Of a DNA stretch of 64,000 nt, positions 22,713-34,660 are shown piece by piece. The notes beneath the pieces were generated by a model that saw only the letters and a program-made list of their open reading frames with translations, did no database searches and was not told where the DNA came from. This DNA comes from Xylaria sp. FL1777 (Eukaryota; Ascomycota; Sordariomycetes; Xylariales; Xylariaceae): contig MU400542.1 in NCBI GenBank assembly GCA_022578965.1, forward strand, positions 124,001-188,000, given 5' to 3'. Each line of letters begins with the position of its first letter. The stretch's first letter is position 1. Both the position numbers and the translations under genes were made by a program.

Positions 22713-23931
22713 TTACAGGTTCTTGGAAAGGAAGGTGAGGACAGTCTGATATCCGCGCTTGTATTCGCTCTTCACCCGCTCGTCCTCGAGATCGGAGCGC
22801 GCAGCCATCCAGCCGTGGATCTGGTCCGGGAACGTCTCGACGTACTTGGGCACTGTCAGGTTGGCCTCGAACTTCTTCACGTCCTCCGCATTCTCGTCCT
22901 TCGAGGCGAGAAAGCAAAGGGGGATCTTGATCCCCTCGGCATCCTTGGGATCGACCATTGCCGGGTGCACCTCGACGCCGGCCTTGAACGGGTTCTCGGG
23001 CGAGGCGCTCGCGAGGGAGACGACCTTGCCGCCCCAGCAGAACTGTGAGATCAGAGGGGTTAGCGGGTGGAATCGAGCTACACGTTACTTACTGTCTTCA
23101 TGGGGGAGGAGAGGGACTTTTTTTATGAGATATCGTTAGGGATACTCACGCCTAGAATAGCCCACTCCTTGACGTCGGGGTACTTCTCCGACAGGGCCTT
23201 GACGTACCCCGGGAGCTGCGACGCAATGCTGGGCGGTGGGTATTGCTGGAAGAAACCGCCGAGCTTCTTCTGCTTCTCTTCTGTGTTCGGCGGAAACCAC
23301 GCCAGGTCGGCCGGGTCGCCCTTGAACCAGTCCGGGATGAAGACCTTGTACTTTGCGTCGCTGGAGGTCGCCAGGATGTCGGCGCCCTGCAGGGTCTGTG
23401 GGTAGTATCCGAAGATGTCGTAGATCGCCACGATGCCTTTGGTGGTGCCTGAGGGGCCGGTGACGTCTGTGAGAGGAAGCAGAGAGTTAGTGTCTTGATT
23501 GGATCGAGTCTGTTGTCTTATGTATCGTCCTTGAAAGCAGGGACAGGTATGCAGCTGTTCTTACATGTCTTGTATCCGCCCAGCTCCTCATAGCCGCCCT
23601 TCTCTTGGTAGCCCTTCGAGACAATGGGTGGGATATTACAGCAGGCCTCGCTATGGCCGTGTTGAGCTGGCATGGTCGACATTTTCGCGGTATTATGGGC
23701 CGTTAACTGTTTGTGAATATTGCTGGTTATTTGCGTGCCGATGCTCCTGGAGCTCCGAGATGTAAGAAGAGAGGTTGCGGAGTTAGACGGACGAGTGGGG
23801 AGAGAAAACTGCGGCGGTCGATATTGGACGGGTTTGATATCGGATGCTGCGGCGGGAGTAACGACGGCAGTTCGCGATTTCGGCAGGTGCTTTGATAGAG
23901 ACGCGGGTATGGAGAGGGGTGGATTGGGCAT
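22713..23931 (-). CDS. Dienelactone hydrolase family protein (AIM2-like)
   Basis: Predicted alpha/beta hydrolase of the dienelactone hydrolase family. Three minus-strand exons: 23565-23931, 23150-23466 and 22713-23042; introns of 98 and 107 bases keep phase. From the first ATG the product has 337 residues. After the first splice it reads KTYVTGPSGTTKGIVAIYDI, then DWFKGDP. The nucleophile motif GFCWGGK is restored across the second intron, with Cys230, Asp277 (SKDENAED) and His304 (IHGWMAAR) as the probable triad. An in-frame Met84 (ATG at 23682) has a stronger context, GAAAATG, and would give a 254-residue protein, the usual cytosolic length. Residues 1-83 are Ser/Arg-rich and nearly free of acidic residues, so the long form may be mitochondrial. 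The physiological substrate is unknown. Confidence 0.9.
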
Positions 23932-25051
23932 TGAGGGGTTTGTTATTAAAACTTTCTAGTTACTATTATCTATAACTACTAGGTATATAGTTATATAAAA
24001 TCCCTGTGAGGTATAGTACCTACGCAGTACTTAGGTAGATCCTCTTAATTATTTGGTTTTCTCTAATCCCACTTCGAGTATATTTCATCATTGAGGGGAA
24101 CTTGAAGCTAGAAGCATGACATCACGTCGTCGCAGCTTCCACCCCTCCCTAAACTCACTTATAAAGAAAGTCGCTTGTGGCTTTGGTTGATATTGATGTG
24201 GCTTGATGTGGCTATTAACCTGGGACCCTCCTGGTGGATGCCATGCCAATTACTCCATCTACTTAGCTACCTACCTCGTACAACATCATATTCAACATCT
24301 CACTGCACAACGCTTAGACTATACTTCATATATAGAAGCTCAACTTGTACTGTAGTAGCCTACAATATTACAAAGTCTATCTGACAGGTCATCTCGTGTC
24401 CTCTCCTTCATATTACCATCCACATTAGGAGATACTGTTCCTCAGTCCACAAGTCCCCAGCTCTTCCATCACCAACACTCTGTCACCGGATGCATGTCTC
24501 ATTCTGTGCTCGCCCCATCCGTCCAATCATCGGGAATTGGGATCATTATTAATCTGCCTGAATATATCGCTTATCTTGACAAGAACGCCCCCATCTCATC
24601 TCACCCCTCGCATTTGGTCCCCCCGGGCGCTTCTGCGGATGACGACAGTCTTGATGAGAGATGGCGTACCTTGAACGAGGCACCTCGACACCGACGTTAC
24701 ATCCAAAACTCACACGCCCTCGGCTCTCGCCAATGATATCGGAAGCTGGGCTTCCCGTCTGTGCTTTACACTTTGCCTTCAAAGCCGGTCTGTGCCCACG
24801 CCGCCACCGAGATTGCTTTTAATATCTTCCCACGATACCGATATACCCCTTTCTCAGCAATCACCATGACCCCAACCTCCTCACACTACAGTAGCTCCTG
24901 CTTCCGCTCAAGCTCCTTGTTGCTCAACCAATCATCTGTCGACATGTTGCGCGCGTGTTGGAAAGCTACGCGGACCACTACGTCGATCGTGAAGTTAGCG
25001 GGCAGAACTGTAAGCTTTCAAGTGGTGCCGTCTCCTGGTATCGTGCTATAT
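23932..25051. other. Interval between hydrolase and Nudix gene
   Basis: The left part should be the hydrolase promoter, with AT-rich DNA and CTACCTACCTCG near 24265. Open frames at 24494-24736 and 24761-25087 lack recognisable motifs. A small unknown gene here cannot be excluded. Confidence 0.45.
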
Positions 25052-26042
25052 CTAGTGCTCGGAGATTTCCACCAATGTGGCCTTTAGACTTGCGAGCTGC
25101 CGCCAGATCTCCTTGCGGGACGACTTACTGAATTTCTCGTCATCTAGCTTGAGCCGGGAGAGGGCGTCTACCTCGCTAAACCAGAAAGTTGAAAACTTCT
25201 CGCGATCATCTGGTATGGGCATGCAAGCCTCATCCCGTTCAAGACTGTCACACGGCTTGGCCGCATACCAATGGATATTACGCCACGCTCCAGTAGCAGG
25301 GTCTGGGTCTGCCATAATTATATCAGCTACCCAAACAATATCGATTTCGAAATTGCCGGAAATGCATATCTGTCTGACGTACTGGAGGTATGTCAGTGCT
25401 GCGAAACTAGGATGGGAGTTGCCGGGGGCAAGACAGCTGGAACTAGCCAGCTACTCCGGGTGTGCGAATGGCACGGGTGTACTTCACTCACCACTCACTA
25501 ACTCCAATCATCTCGTTACTGAGGCCGCTTGTGACCCCGGTACTCGGGTCTTCGGAGCCACATGTTGTTGCCCCTGTGGCGGTAGCTAACCTAGGCGGTG
25601 TTGATCTAGAACCGAACCGAAGTCTTAGAGGACGAACAGTAATACCCGTTTCTTCAGTTGTTTCTCGAATTGCCGCATCGAGGTATCCTTCCCCGATGTC
25701 TTTGCGACCTTTCGGTAGCTGGTATATGCCGATCCTGTTGTTGTAAACGACTAGGACCTTGGGGTTGGGGCCTTCTGCGTTGTTCATTGTGACTGTGCCG
25801 CAACTGACGATGATCTCATCTGATTTGTGATAACAGCCTTGGTTTCTGATCTTCTCCCATACCTTTTCATCTTTCCAGTTGACGGCATTGTTCCGAACCC
25901 ATATGTCTGCTTTTCTCACCTCTTTGCCATTCTCGCCAGTCTTGGGGTGAACCCTTATCTTTCCAACGGCAACAGCGGTTCTTTCGGTTAATTTGCGCGC
26001 CATGTTTTGTGTTGCTGACAAAGTCGGAGGATATATGACCAT
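25052..26042 (-). CDS. Nudix hydrolase
   Basis: Predicted pyrophosphohydrolase of the Nudix superfamily, cleaving a nucleoside diphosphate linked to another moiety. The Nudix box is complete at residues 112-134 (numbered from the ATG at 26042): Gly112, Glu118, Arg126-Glu127, Glu130-Glu131, Gly133. It sits in QLPKGRKDIGEGYLDAAIRE, preceded by SDEIIVSCGTV. The C-terminal exon holds WRNIHWYAAKP and REKFSTFWFSEVDAL. Preferred model: exons 25499-26042 and 25052-25308 joined by a 190-base intron, giving IGVNPDPATGAW and 266 residues. An alternative 85-base intron (25407-25491) also keeps frame but adds about 35 hydrophobic residues. Met14 (ATG at 26003, context AAACATGG) may be the true start. The 75-residue basic N-terminal extension is unusual and might hide another intron. 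Substrate unknown. Confidence 0.82.
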
Positions 26043-28708
26043 TTCAGTCTTGAGGGAGAGCCCATGGTTTTATTCATGTCATGGTCGACTCGTATGTTTG
26101 ACCGACTCTGGGGAAATAGCTCACCGGTCTAGTTACAGCCAAAATTTTGCGCCGGTGAATAAGGTCCGTAAGCTAGACCCATTGAATACCGAATCATATT
26201 CAGGGACTGGACACTATCATCATCTTCCTGTCGCTGTTTTGATTGCTCTTGGTATTCGTCGGGATTTCATCGCTTTTTAGTGGCAGGGGTTTGGCTGAGC
26301 GGCTCAAGTGAGCAGGGGTACCCCCTGCACAAACCCTGGTTACCGGTCACTCTCAAACATGCAATTCATAACCCTTCACCTGCTTCGTTTCTACGACCTA
26401 AGGGTACGGGTAGTTGCGCAGCAACTGCTACGGATCCATTGGTGGATAATACTAAAAAAAATTATGATCTAGCAACGACGCCAATGCATCACGCATCTAA
26501 CTGCCTGTGTTGTGCTGACAGGATAGCTGACTACCGATGTCGCCTAGCCCGGACCGCCTATGAAGACGAGGAGTGAATCCCTTTGTACCGTCCTCGAAAT
26601 TATGTCACGCGGTCTATCAGAGTGGCTCGTACTACTCGAGAAAAGGCAGCATTCGCAAAACTTGTCCCCGAAGCCCACCACATAGCCTCGAACCCAAAAA
26701 CATCTTGACCGGATGCCGGACTGGTCACATGTCTCAACGCCAATTGTGGAAACCTCGGATACGGTATGTGATCGGCAACCCTGGCAACGATCTTTATCTC
26801 CCTGGCCCGCGCGTTATGATTACTAACAGTTGATTGTTTGTTTCGGGATCCATTCAAATAGTATCAAGCCAACATACCCGTACGCCTAAGGCGAATGGCG
26901 CTCAAACTCGCTTAAGCATTTTATCACATATTGTCGGTGAGCGTCTCTGTCACTAGCCGGTTCGATTGTACAGACTCTTTCGACACATCGTGTGATCGGA
27001 TTTCAAGAACGTCTACGTGGTGTCAGGTGTGTCAATACACAACCGATATCGTCGTGGGTGCCGCCCATTTTCTTGAAACATAAAGTAAATGACATGGGAG
27101 CCACCTATACTAGATCGCAGCTGGCAGGACAAGGTCACACTCTTCCGATGCCTCCCGCGCACGGGGCTCTACCTCAGGTTGATTGAACAATATCTTACGC
27201 GCGTAAAATTCATGAATCGACTTATAGAGACGCAATCGGATTGTATAGCTGGATTTTGAAACGGTTTGTGCCGTTTTGACACTACTACCCTAGGGAGGAC
27301 TTCGCTAAGAGTTTTGCTCTGCGTATCTCTTCAAACAACTGTCACTGAAGTGTACGGATGCTGATGCAACGGTGACCCCGGATCCTTTTTTTAGTCCGTG
27401 GCTTAATAACCTTTGCTAAGGCTTGGTAGCCCACTTACAACTCGACGTTTGGTATACTGACGCATATAGCTCTACTAGCAAATACGCAGAAAAACCTATG
27501 TCCCGTCAACTGAGTCAGACTTGGGCAGACATGTGTAACTTGCTCTATGATTCATGAGGATATGTTGTGGAAAGGCACACCGGATTCTCATCTCCCACTC
27601 TATCCGCACACAGAAGTCTCTATTGTATGACAATCTTGAGAATTCCGGAACTAGTGATGTAAGATCAGACCTGTACATGCCGGGTTTTCTGGAACCTACA
27701 TGCCTCTAGTTGCTCTTTTTACTTCTTATGTCGATTTATCTGTCCTGCAGGCACTTTCGCCTCTTTAAGCTTACTTGGCCATGGTTTCATTGAACCCTGA
27801 AGACATCTTGGCAATGGCACAGCTCACGGATGTTGGGACTAAATAAGTACGTCCTACATAATAATTGCAGTTTCAATGGTCACTGCTCGTGTCTTATGAC
27901 AAATAGACGAACCAAATCAAACTCAGAACTGGCTAGATATATCTTCTACGACCGCACCGGTCAACCCGCGCAACGCAATCGGCAGCGTGCGTGGCCTGGG
28001 ACTCGGCTTGTAGTATAGTTTGGTGTTACAAAGGCGCCGGGAAGAGATCATTGATGACGGGCATATCCAAGGTCCGCGCCCTCCTGTTAAGATTACAGAG
28101 CCATGATCTGGAGTCGGCCAATGCGGCTTATGGACGCCTTATTTCCCGAAAGGCTTATCTGGCGTTGAACCGTTCTACCTATCCTGGTTGGCCCTCAGCC
28201 ACGTCCTCCGATCGATAGCTATGTGTTCGCGCCGCCCAGTTTACGAGTCGCTTAATCACGGGACGTGACTGAACGTGTCCGAGGAAATCGTACGATTATC
28301 GTCTTACAGATCGGCAGCACAAGCTGCTCGTCACCATGTCTTGCGCAAGGACCGGCTTTCTGAGAAGTCACGCCGAAAAACCCGGCGCTGTTGCGCACGT
28401 CATGCCCTCGAAAAACGAGGTGGGGCGAGTTCGCCAATCCCGCAGCGTATGGTTCCAATTCGTTCCGTGTCTTATTCTTCGCCCGACCGCTTCTTTGTAA
28501 GGTTGGGCAGCATGATTGCGTCGCCTGGTTTCTAATGGCATCGCACTTAATAGACATCACGCAGACAGATATCAGCCGTAGGATGACAGAAATAAAGAGA
28601 GTACTTCCACAAGTCCAATTGATGCATGTAACTCTAGACACGCGAACTAAACCCGAACGCCGGCTGAATGCAGTATCATCGCTTGTAGATGCCTAAGTTT
28701 TCCTTTCT
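26043..28708. other. 2.7 kb interval with decayed sequence
   Basis: The left end should hold the Nudix promoter. No intact gene was found. A NACHT-like relic lies at 27991-28218 and is listed separately. Frames at 26280-26576, 26573-26833 and 28252-28641 were inspected and not recognised. Confidence 0.45.
27991..28218 (+). pseudogene. Possible NACHT/NLR P-loop relic
   Basis: The frame reads SIVWCYKGAGKRSLMTGI and then RALLLRLQSHDLESANAAYG. Fungal NACHT proteins usually read W.SGKPGSGKSTLM at the Walker A motif; here GAGKRSLM keeps the Gly-x-Gly-Lys core but lacks the normal Ser/Thr pair. No start, upstream effector domain or downstream repeats could be joined to it. This is a weak family call from one motif. 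Confidence 0.3.
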
Positions 28709-30097
28709 CTATGCTCCCAGGTGTGCATACTCTTTGTTAAAGGCCCTTCCGATAACCATGCGGCGGATTTCGGAAGTTCCCGCACCTATCTCGTATAGTT
28801 TGGCACTATTTGGTGTATCAGTCATCGATTGCGTTCCAGCAATTACTGTAGGACTCGAAAAGGGGACTCACTCTCTCAGTATCCTGGAAGCAGGCATCTC
28901 TTCAACGTAGCCCATACCACCAAGAAGCTGAATGCAGTCGAGGGCGCACTCGGTCGCCCGCTCGGCGGCATACAGGATTGCGCCTGCACAGTCCTGCGTC
29001 CGGATGGTGCCCTCCTCGTCAACAGCCTTGGCCGTGGCATAAGTATACGCCCGCGCGGCCTGCAGCTTGGTGTACATGTCGGCAAGTTTGCCTTGCACGA
29101 ACTGGTTATGCGCAATAGGGCTGCCGAACTGCTTTCGCTGATGGGTGAAGGGTAGTGCGACATCTAGTGAGGCCTGCATGAGACCGAGCGGCCCCGCACT
29201 GAGGACGAGACGCTCAAGGTCCAACCCTTCCATCAGCACGCGGACACCACCATCGACGGCGCCGAGGATGTGCTCGTCAGGCACGAAGACGGATTCAAAG
29301 ACGAGCTCGCCGGTGTTGCTGCCGCGCATGCCCATCTTGTCGAGCTTGCGCGCGCAGCTGAAACCCGCGGACTTCGTCTCGACAATGAAGGCCGTGATGC
29401 CCTTGGACCCGGCATCCGGCCGCGTCTTGGCGTAGACGACGACGACGTCAGCGTCAGGGCCATTGGTAATCCACATCTTGGTGCCGTTGAGCACGTAGCC
29501 GCCATCCACCTTCTGGGCGCTCGTGCGCATGCTGACGACGTCGCTCCCGGCCCCGGACTCGGACATGGCGAGCGCGCCGATCTTGGTGCCCTCGATCAGG
29601 CCAGGGAGGAACTTGTCCTTCTGCGCGGCCGACCCGTTGAGCTGCAGCTGGTTGACGCACAGCTGGGAGTGGGCGGCGTAGCTCAGCGCGATGCTGCCGC
29701 TGGCCCGCGACAGCTCCTCCATGACGACGCAGTGCGCCTGGTATCCCATCGCCAGCCCGCCCACCGCCTCGTCCGCCGTCATGCCCAGGAACCCGGCCTC
29801 GCCCAGCTTCGGCCACATGTCGTTCGGGAAGGCATTGCTCCGGTCCGTGCGCGACGCGACCTCCTCTGAGATCTCGCGACGGACGAACTCTTGCACGCGC
29901 TCGCGTAGCTCGGCGAGGTCGGCGGCGGAGGGGGCCTCGAAGCCCTGGGGGTGTTTCTTCGAGGCGTACGTGCGTCGGTGGTGGACGTGGTGGATGATTG
30001 CGGGGGAAAACGAGGAAGACGCGATTGTGGCTGCTCGTGGAGATGCTGCCGCGGGATGTAAACGTCCGAGTGCTCGGACTGCCTTGAAACTTGCCAT
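28709..30097 (-). CDS. ivdA: Isovaleryl-CoA dehydrogenase
   Basis: FAD-dependent mitochondrial matrix enzyme oxidising isovaleryl-CoA to 3-methylcrotonyl-CoA in leucine breakdown. Two exons: 28872-30097 and 28709-28805, 440 residues; the 66-base intron (GTGAGT to ATAG) restores ILRDAKLYEIG, and the last exon carries [20 protein letters not shown]. The N-terminus is Ala/Arg/Ser-rich to HHRRTYAS, a typical presequence. Acyl-CoA dehydrogenase signatures are [17 protein letters not shown] and [12 protein letters not shown]. In IVD the catalytic Glu lies in the [15 protein letters not shown] segment, Glu295 here, rather than near the C-terminus as in medium-chain enzymes, which supports the IVD call over other family members. 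The gene is divergent from MCCB, the next enzyme in the pathway, across 315 bases. Confidence 0.95.
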
Positions 30098-30412
30098 TTT
30101 TTGAATTGTAGCTTAGAATTGTAAATGCATTGAAGATCTCAAAGCAGGAGAGTTGAATGACGGTAGAAATGGGAAGTTTGACGCTCGCTTGCATGCCTCG
30201 GGAAAGCGCGCTGCTAGAAACGGCTGCCGGCGGCTACAAGCGGGCCGAGCAAGCTGATCATCCGTCATTCCTGCACGATCAAGAGACAGTCTAGCAGTAA
30301 CTACCTATTCTAATTCCTCTTCCTTTTCCCCAATTCTCGTGCAGTTCTCCCATGAAGTCTCTTCTTGGAAAGAGAGACACTGCTCCAGCAGCAACGTGCA
30401 TATAGTCCCCCA
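30098..30412. promoter_or_regulatory. Bidirectional IVD/MCCB promoter
   Basis: 315 bases between the two divergent start codons must hold both promoters. At 30221-30247 there is a cluster of CGG/CCG triplets, including CGG-N7-CGG and an everted CGG-N3-CCG, the half-sites used by Zn2Cys6 activators. Pyrimidine-rich DNA at 30307-30331 precedes the MCCB start. Binding by any particular regulator is inference. Confidence 0.6.
30352..30405 (+). promoter_or_regulatory. Upstream ORF in MCCB leader
   Basis: ATG at 30352 opens 17 codons and ends at TAG 30403-30405, seven bases before the MCCB ATG at 30413 and in a different frame. If present in the mRNA it would reduce initiation at MCCB. A possible acceptor (GTGCAG at 30339-30344) means a 5' UTR intron is an alternative reading. 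Confidence 0.5.
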
Positions 30413-32408
30413 ATGTCGATGTCGCGGTCCTCGTGGGACCTGTTGGGTCTCTCTCGCCAATTGAGCAGACAATGCCCCCGACGAACAACAGCTGCCCCTC
30501 GCCGAGCTCCTCCACACTCCTCAACCGCGCCCGCTCGAGCCATTGCCTCCTATACAGCGCCGCACCAGGCGAGTGCGGTGTCCGTGCTGCAGAGCAATGT
30601 GGACACCAGCTCGGATGAGTTCCGCGAGAACGAGCGGCTCATGGGCGAGGCCATGGCCCGGCTCGAGAAGCTGACACGGGCGGCCCAGGCCGGCGGCTCG
30701 GCCAAGGCCAGGGAGAAGCACATCGCAAGGAAGAAGATGCTGCCGCGGGACCGTGTCACGGCATTGGTAGATCCCGGTACCACCTTCATGGAGCTCTCGC
30801 CCCTCGCCGGCCACGAGCTCTACCCCGAAGCCGAGGTCCCGGCCGGAGCCATCATTACAGGTGTGGGCGTAGTCGAGGGCGTGACGTGTGTTATTGTTGC
30901 AAACGACAGCACGGTCAAGGGTGGCACGTACTATCCAATTACAGTCAAAAAGCACTTGAGGGCGCAGGAGGTGGCAAAGGAGAACAAGCTCCCGTATGTT
31001 GGTTGATCTAATCGAGCTAGCTTTTACTCTGTGCAGGGTTCCCTTAGGCTAATCAGGGGATTGTCTGCAGATGCATATACCTGGTAGATTCCGGGGGTGC
31101 CAACCTTCCGCACCAGTCGGACGTCTTTCCTGACCGCGAACACTTCGGCCGCATATTCTACAACCAGGCGAGGATGAGCTCGCAGGGTATCCCCCAGGTC
31201 TCGGTGGTTATGGGGCTATGCACGGCCGGCGGCGCCTACGTGCCGGCCATGAGTGACGAGAATATCATCGTGGAGAAGCAGGGCCACATCTTCTTAGCGG
31301 GCCCTCCGTTGGTCAAAGCAGCCACGGGAGAAGAAGTGTCTGCTGAAGAGCTAGGCGGCGGTACCTTGCATACCTCGATATCCGGTGTATCAGACTATCT
31401 TGCGGTCGACGATGCACACGCCATCGTACTCGCAAGGCGCTGCATCAGCAACCTGAACTGGCCACATAAGGCCGCACCACCTGCAGAGTCCTACGCCCCT
31501 CCCCTGTATCCAGAGTCTGAACTTCTGGGTATCGCCTCAACGAATCTGCGAAAGCCCCTGCCGATCCACGAGGTGATCGCGCGCATCGTCGACGGTTCAC
31601 ACTTCGCTGAGTTCAAACGCGACTTTGGAACAACGCTCGTAACAGGCTTCGCCCAAATCTACGGACACAAGGTAGGCATCGTGGCGAACAATGGAATCCT
31701 GTTCGGCTCGTCAGCACAAAAAGGGGCGCACTTCATCGAGCTCTGCGCGCAGCGGGGCATCCCCTTAGTCTTCCTACAGAACATCAGCGGCTTCATGGTC
31801 GGCGCCCAGGCTGAGCGCGATGGCATTGCCAAACATGGCGCCAAGCTCGTCACGGCGGTTGCCTGCGCCGACGTGCCCAAATTCACGGTCGTAGTGGGCG
31901 GCTCGTATGGCGCCGGCAACTACGGCATGTGTGGGCGCGCATACTCGCCTCGCTTCCTGTGGATGTGGCCCAATGCGCGCATTGGTGTCATGGGCAGCGA
32001 GCAGCTCGCCAATGTCATGCAGACTGTTGGCCAGAAGGCAGACCCTGAGCTCCGGGATCGGATCGAGCGGGAGAGTGACGCTGTATTTTCTTCTGCGAGG
32101 TTATGGGTAGGTTTGATTGATTGATTCGATTGATTTTCCCCCCCTATCATGGTATTTCCTTGTTTATCTCATGCGGTTTGCGTTTCCCCTCGTTAGCATG
32201 CCATTTTTCCTTTTCCCCATTTTCCTCACTGCTTGATTGAATGATTGATTGATTTCCGGCCTATCTAACTCTTGTGTGTGCTTAGGATGACGGCGTAATT
32301 CCGCCACAACACACGCGGCGATATCTCGGTTTGGGACTCCGCGCTGCCATGGGTGGTAGGAATGAGATCAGGCCCGGCAATACCAGGTTCGGCGTCTTTA
32401 GAATGTAA
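30413..32408 (+). CDS. mccB: Methylcrotonyl-CoA carboxylase beta subunit
   Basis: Carboxyltransferase subunit of mitochondrial 3-methylcrotonyl-CoA carboxylase, which acts after IVD in leucine catabolism and needs a biotinylated alpha subunit that is not in this window. Three exons: 30413-30993, 31071-32106, 32286-32408, 579 residues; introns of 77 and 179 bases keep phase. The open frame extends upstream only through non-ATG codons, so ATG 30413 is the first usable start; the N-terminus is Arg/Ser-rich without acidic residues, a mitochondrial presequence. Family motifs are [56 protein letters not shown] (from about residue 405) and [16 protein letters not shown] (from 470). The last exon gives [20 protein letters not shown] and ends FGVFRM, the standard C-terminus. 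The second intron holds GATT repeats. Confidence 0.95.
32112..32254 (+). repeat. GATT repeats inside MCCB intron 2
   Basis: Tandem GATT units occur at about 32112-32135 and again at 32234-32254, near the two ends of the same intron. Similar units recur around 32830. The intron is longer than most in this window. Confidence 0.75.
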
Positions 32409-34660
32409 AAGGCATGTTCGGCGTCTTTGCACCTTTCAGCGTAGTACTAATAGGATATTATACCGGACTTGGGTGCTTACGGAGGGTGTCTATAGTGTAG
32501 ATAGATGGTAGCTACATCAATGGAAAAGCTAAATGACGTGAATATGTAAACTTGTATATGTACAGAATATGTAACTACTACTGTAAGTAAGGTGAGGCAA
32601 CCAGCTTCCTTGACATATGCTTGGTCTTAATTCATGCTTCTTCCTCGCTTCGTGCGCCTCTCTCTAATGGGTGGTCTCCATCTGCCCGCATGAACCTTTG
32701 CTCAAGCTTTCTTTACTTTACTTGCCTCTCTTATAGGTATTAGATGATTAGATGTCATTTATGTTCGAGCATAGTACCTACCTACCTATGTGCAACTTCA
32801 GATCCCGTGGCACACACCCCCCCGAAGCGAATAGATAGATTGATAGATTGATTCGCTCGGGATTTTTTTTAAAAGTGCTTTCTTTCCTGTTTGTTTTTGT
32901 TTGCTCACTTGTTCACTTTTTGTTTTTGACCAACCAACGTCCACACTCGGCAAGAATGTATCTCTAATGGAATTGGAGGATCCATTCATTCCCAATTGTC
33001 CATTCCAAAAACGCCCCCCGTTCCCCCTCCCACCTCCCACCTTCCCGGGGCCCGGGTTCTAGAAGCGATAGGGGATCCTTCGGCTCGCTTCCGGTTTGTG
33101 TTGCTTGCATGCTTGATAAGTTGGTAGGTAGGTACGTGTATCGCAAGTAGATACTGTATATGTAGATAGGTAGTGTCAATCCTGGTTGCCTCGTTGCCTG
33201 ACTGCCTGGCTGCTTCGCTGGATACGTGCGCTGTAGGTATCTACGCATATGTATTGTCGTGCCACTTGGCTGCGGGCGAGAGGTCTTGGATATGGGGCTG
33301 TTACTGTGCGTTACGCTTTGGGAAGGCAGGCAAGCAGGCTGGCTGGGAGAGCTCGCCGGCAGGCAGGCAACTTTGCTTTTCTTCTTCCGTCGTTTATGGG
33401 AACCTGGACGGCTTACTGGTTGATGGATAGGGAGATAGATACATAGGTAGCTTAAAGCTGTGGTGATAGCGAGTGAGGTAGGAGGACTAGGTATCTGTTC
33501 TGGTTATACCGGGTATCTATCTTGATACAGGAGATATTAATAGATTGCGGAAGTAGACAGCCGGCAGTGATCTTCGTTTTGTTACTGCATCGAGGAAAAC
33601 AAGGCGGCGGGCTTGTTTGCGCTGGAGGAGAATGGCTCGCTTAGATCCTGGCATGGATGGTGTAGATTAGCTCGATCTCATCGTCTTATATCTCTCATCT
33701 ATATGTAGGTATTCGTGGAGGGTTAGATTGCCAGGTTAGTTGTTGAGATCCTGCGTATGGACTGCGCCCGGCCGCGTGTTGATGACTTCGGTCCCTATCT
33801 ACCTACTTCTCTTATACACCATCGTAGTATAGTACATAGAAGATGTCGTTAATCCAGGCACTGGCAGATGGTTTCTGGTTTGCACTTCATAAGTCTATCT
33901 CTTCAGCGGGTCATAGGAAGTATTCATTAATAAGACATTTGGGTATTGAATTAGATGGGAGTCTGGATTAATTGATTTCCAAGACATGGTCCCTCAATTC
34001 ACGACTAACATTCGGCGATGGAGGGAAGAAACCTGTTTGTTGCTTCCTCCTGTCTTTTCGTCGCCCTTTTTTGTTGTTGTATGGCTGGCATTCATGCTTC
34101 ATTACAGAGTTGGCTTTTAGCCGTGGTAAAACCCATTGGATTACTTTGGTCATTTGTTCATCTCATACGGGAATAATCGCCGGTGCAATTAGCCCAGGGC
34201 CTTGGAAATATATTTATATATATTTCTTCCTTCTTCTTCAGCACGTACAAACCTATGATATCCCCTTATAACTATTGGAGGATTACTGGCAATTCGTTCT
34301 GCAAATCCGCCAAAGACCCCCAACCAACGTCTATCATTGCCTTTTATTTTATTTTATTTATTACCATTAAGAAACGATAGACAGCAAAGACACATATCAA
34401 TTGCAAAATACCTACGTAATGAAAGAATCGCTTCTGAGAAAGATGGTAGATGAAGGTCTCTATCTCGACCGCCACTTGAACCCTCCTCCATCTGACGTAA
34501 TTCTTGGTTCCCGAACCGGGCTCTATCTACCTACACAATCCACGAAGCACGGGATGAAAAATATGCAGGTCATCACATGCGATGTCATACACTACAATTC
34601 AGGTTCGAGCATTCCCCCTTGCGGTAATAGTGTCCAATAGCAGCAGTAGGTGCCCCAAGA

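Noticed and set aside
29454..30194. 246-codon minus-strand frame overlapping IVD
   Set aside because: It is another frame of the IVD coding strand, dominated by Arg and Gly, and has no family motif; IVD is certain in the other frame.
30365..30412. Upstream extension of MCCB to 30365
   Set aside because: The frame is open but starts with TTG; the first in-frame ATG is 30413 and gives a good mitochondrial presequence.
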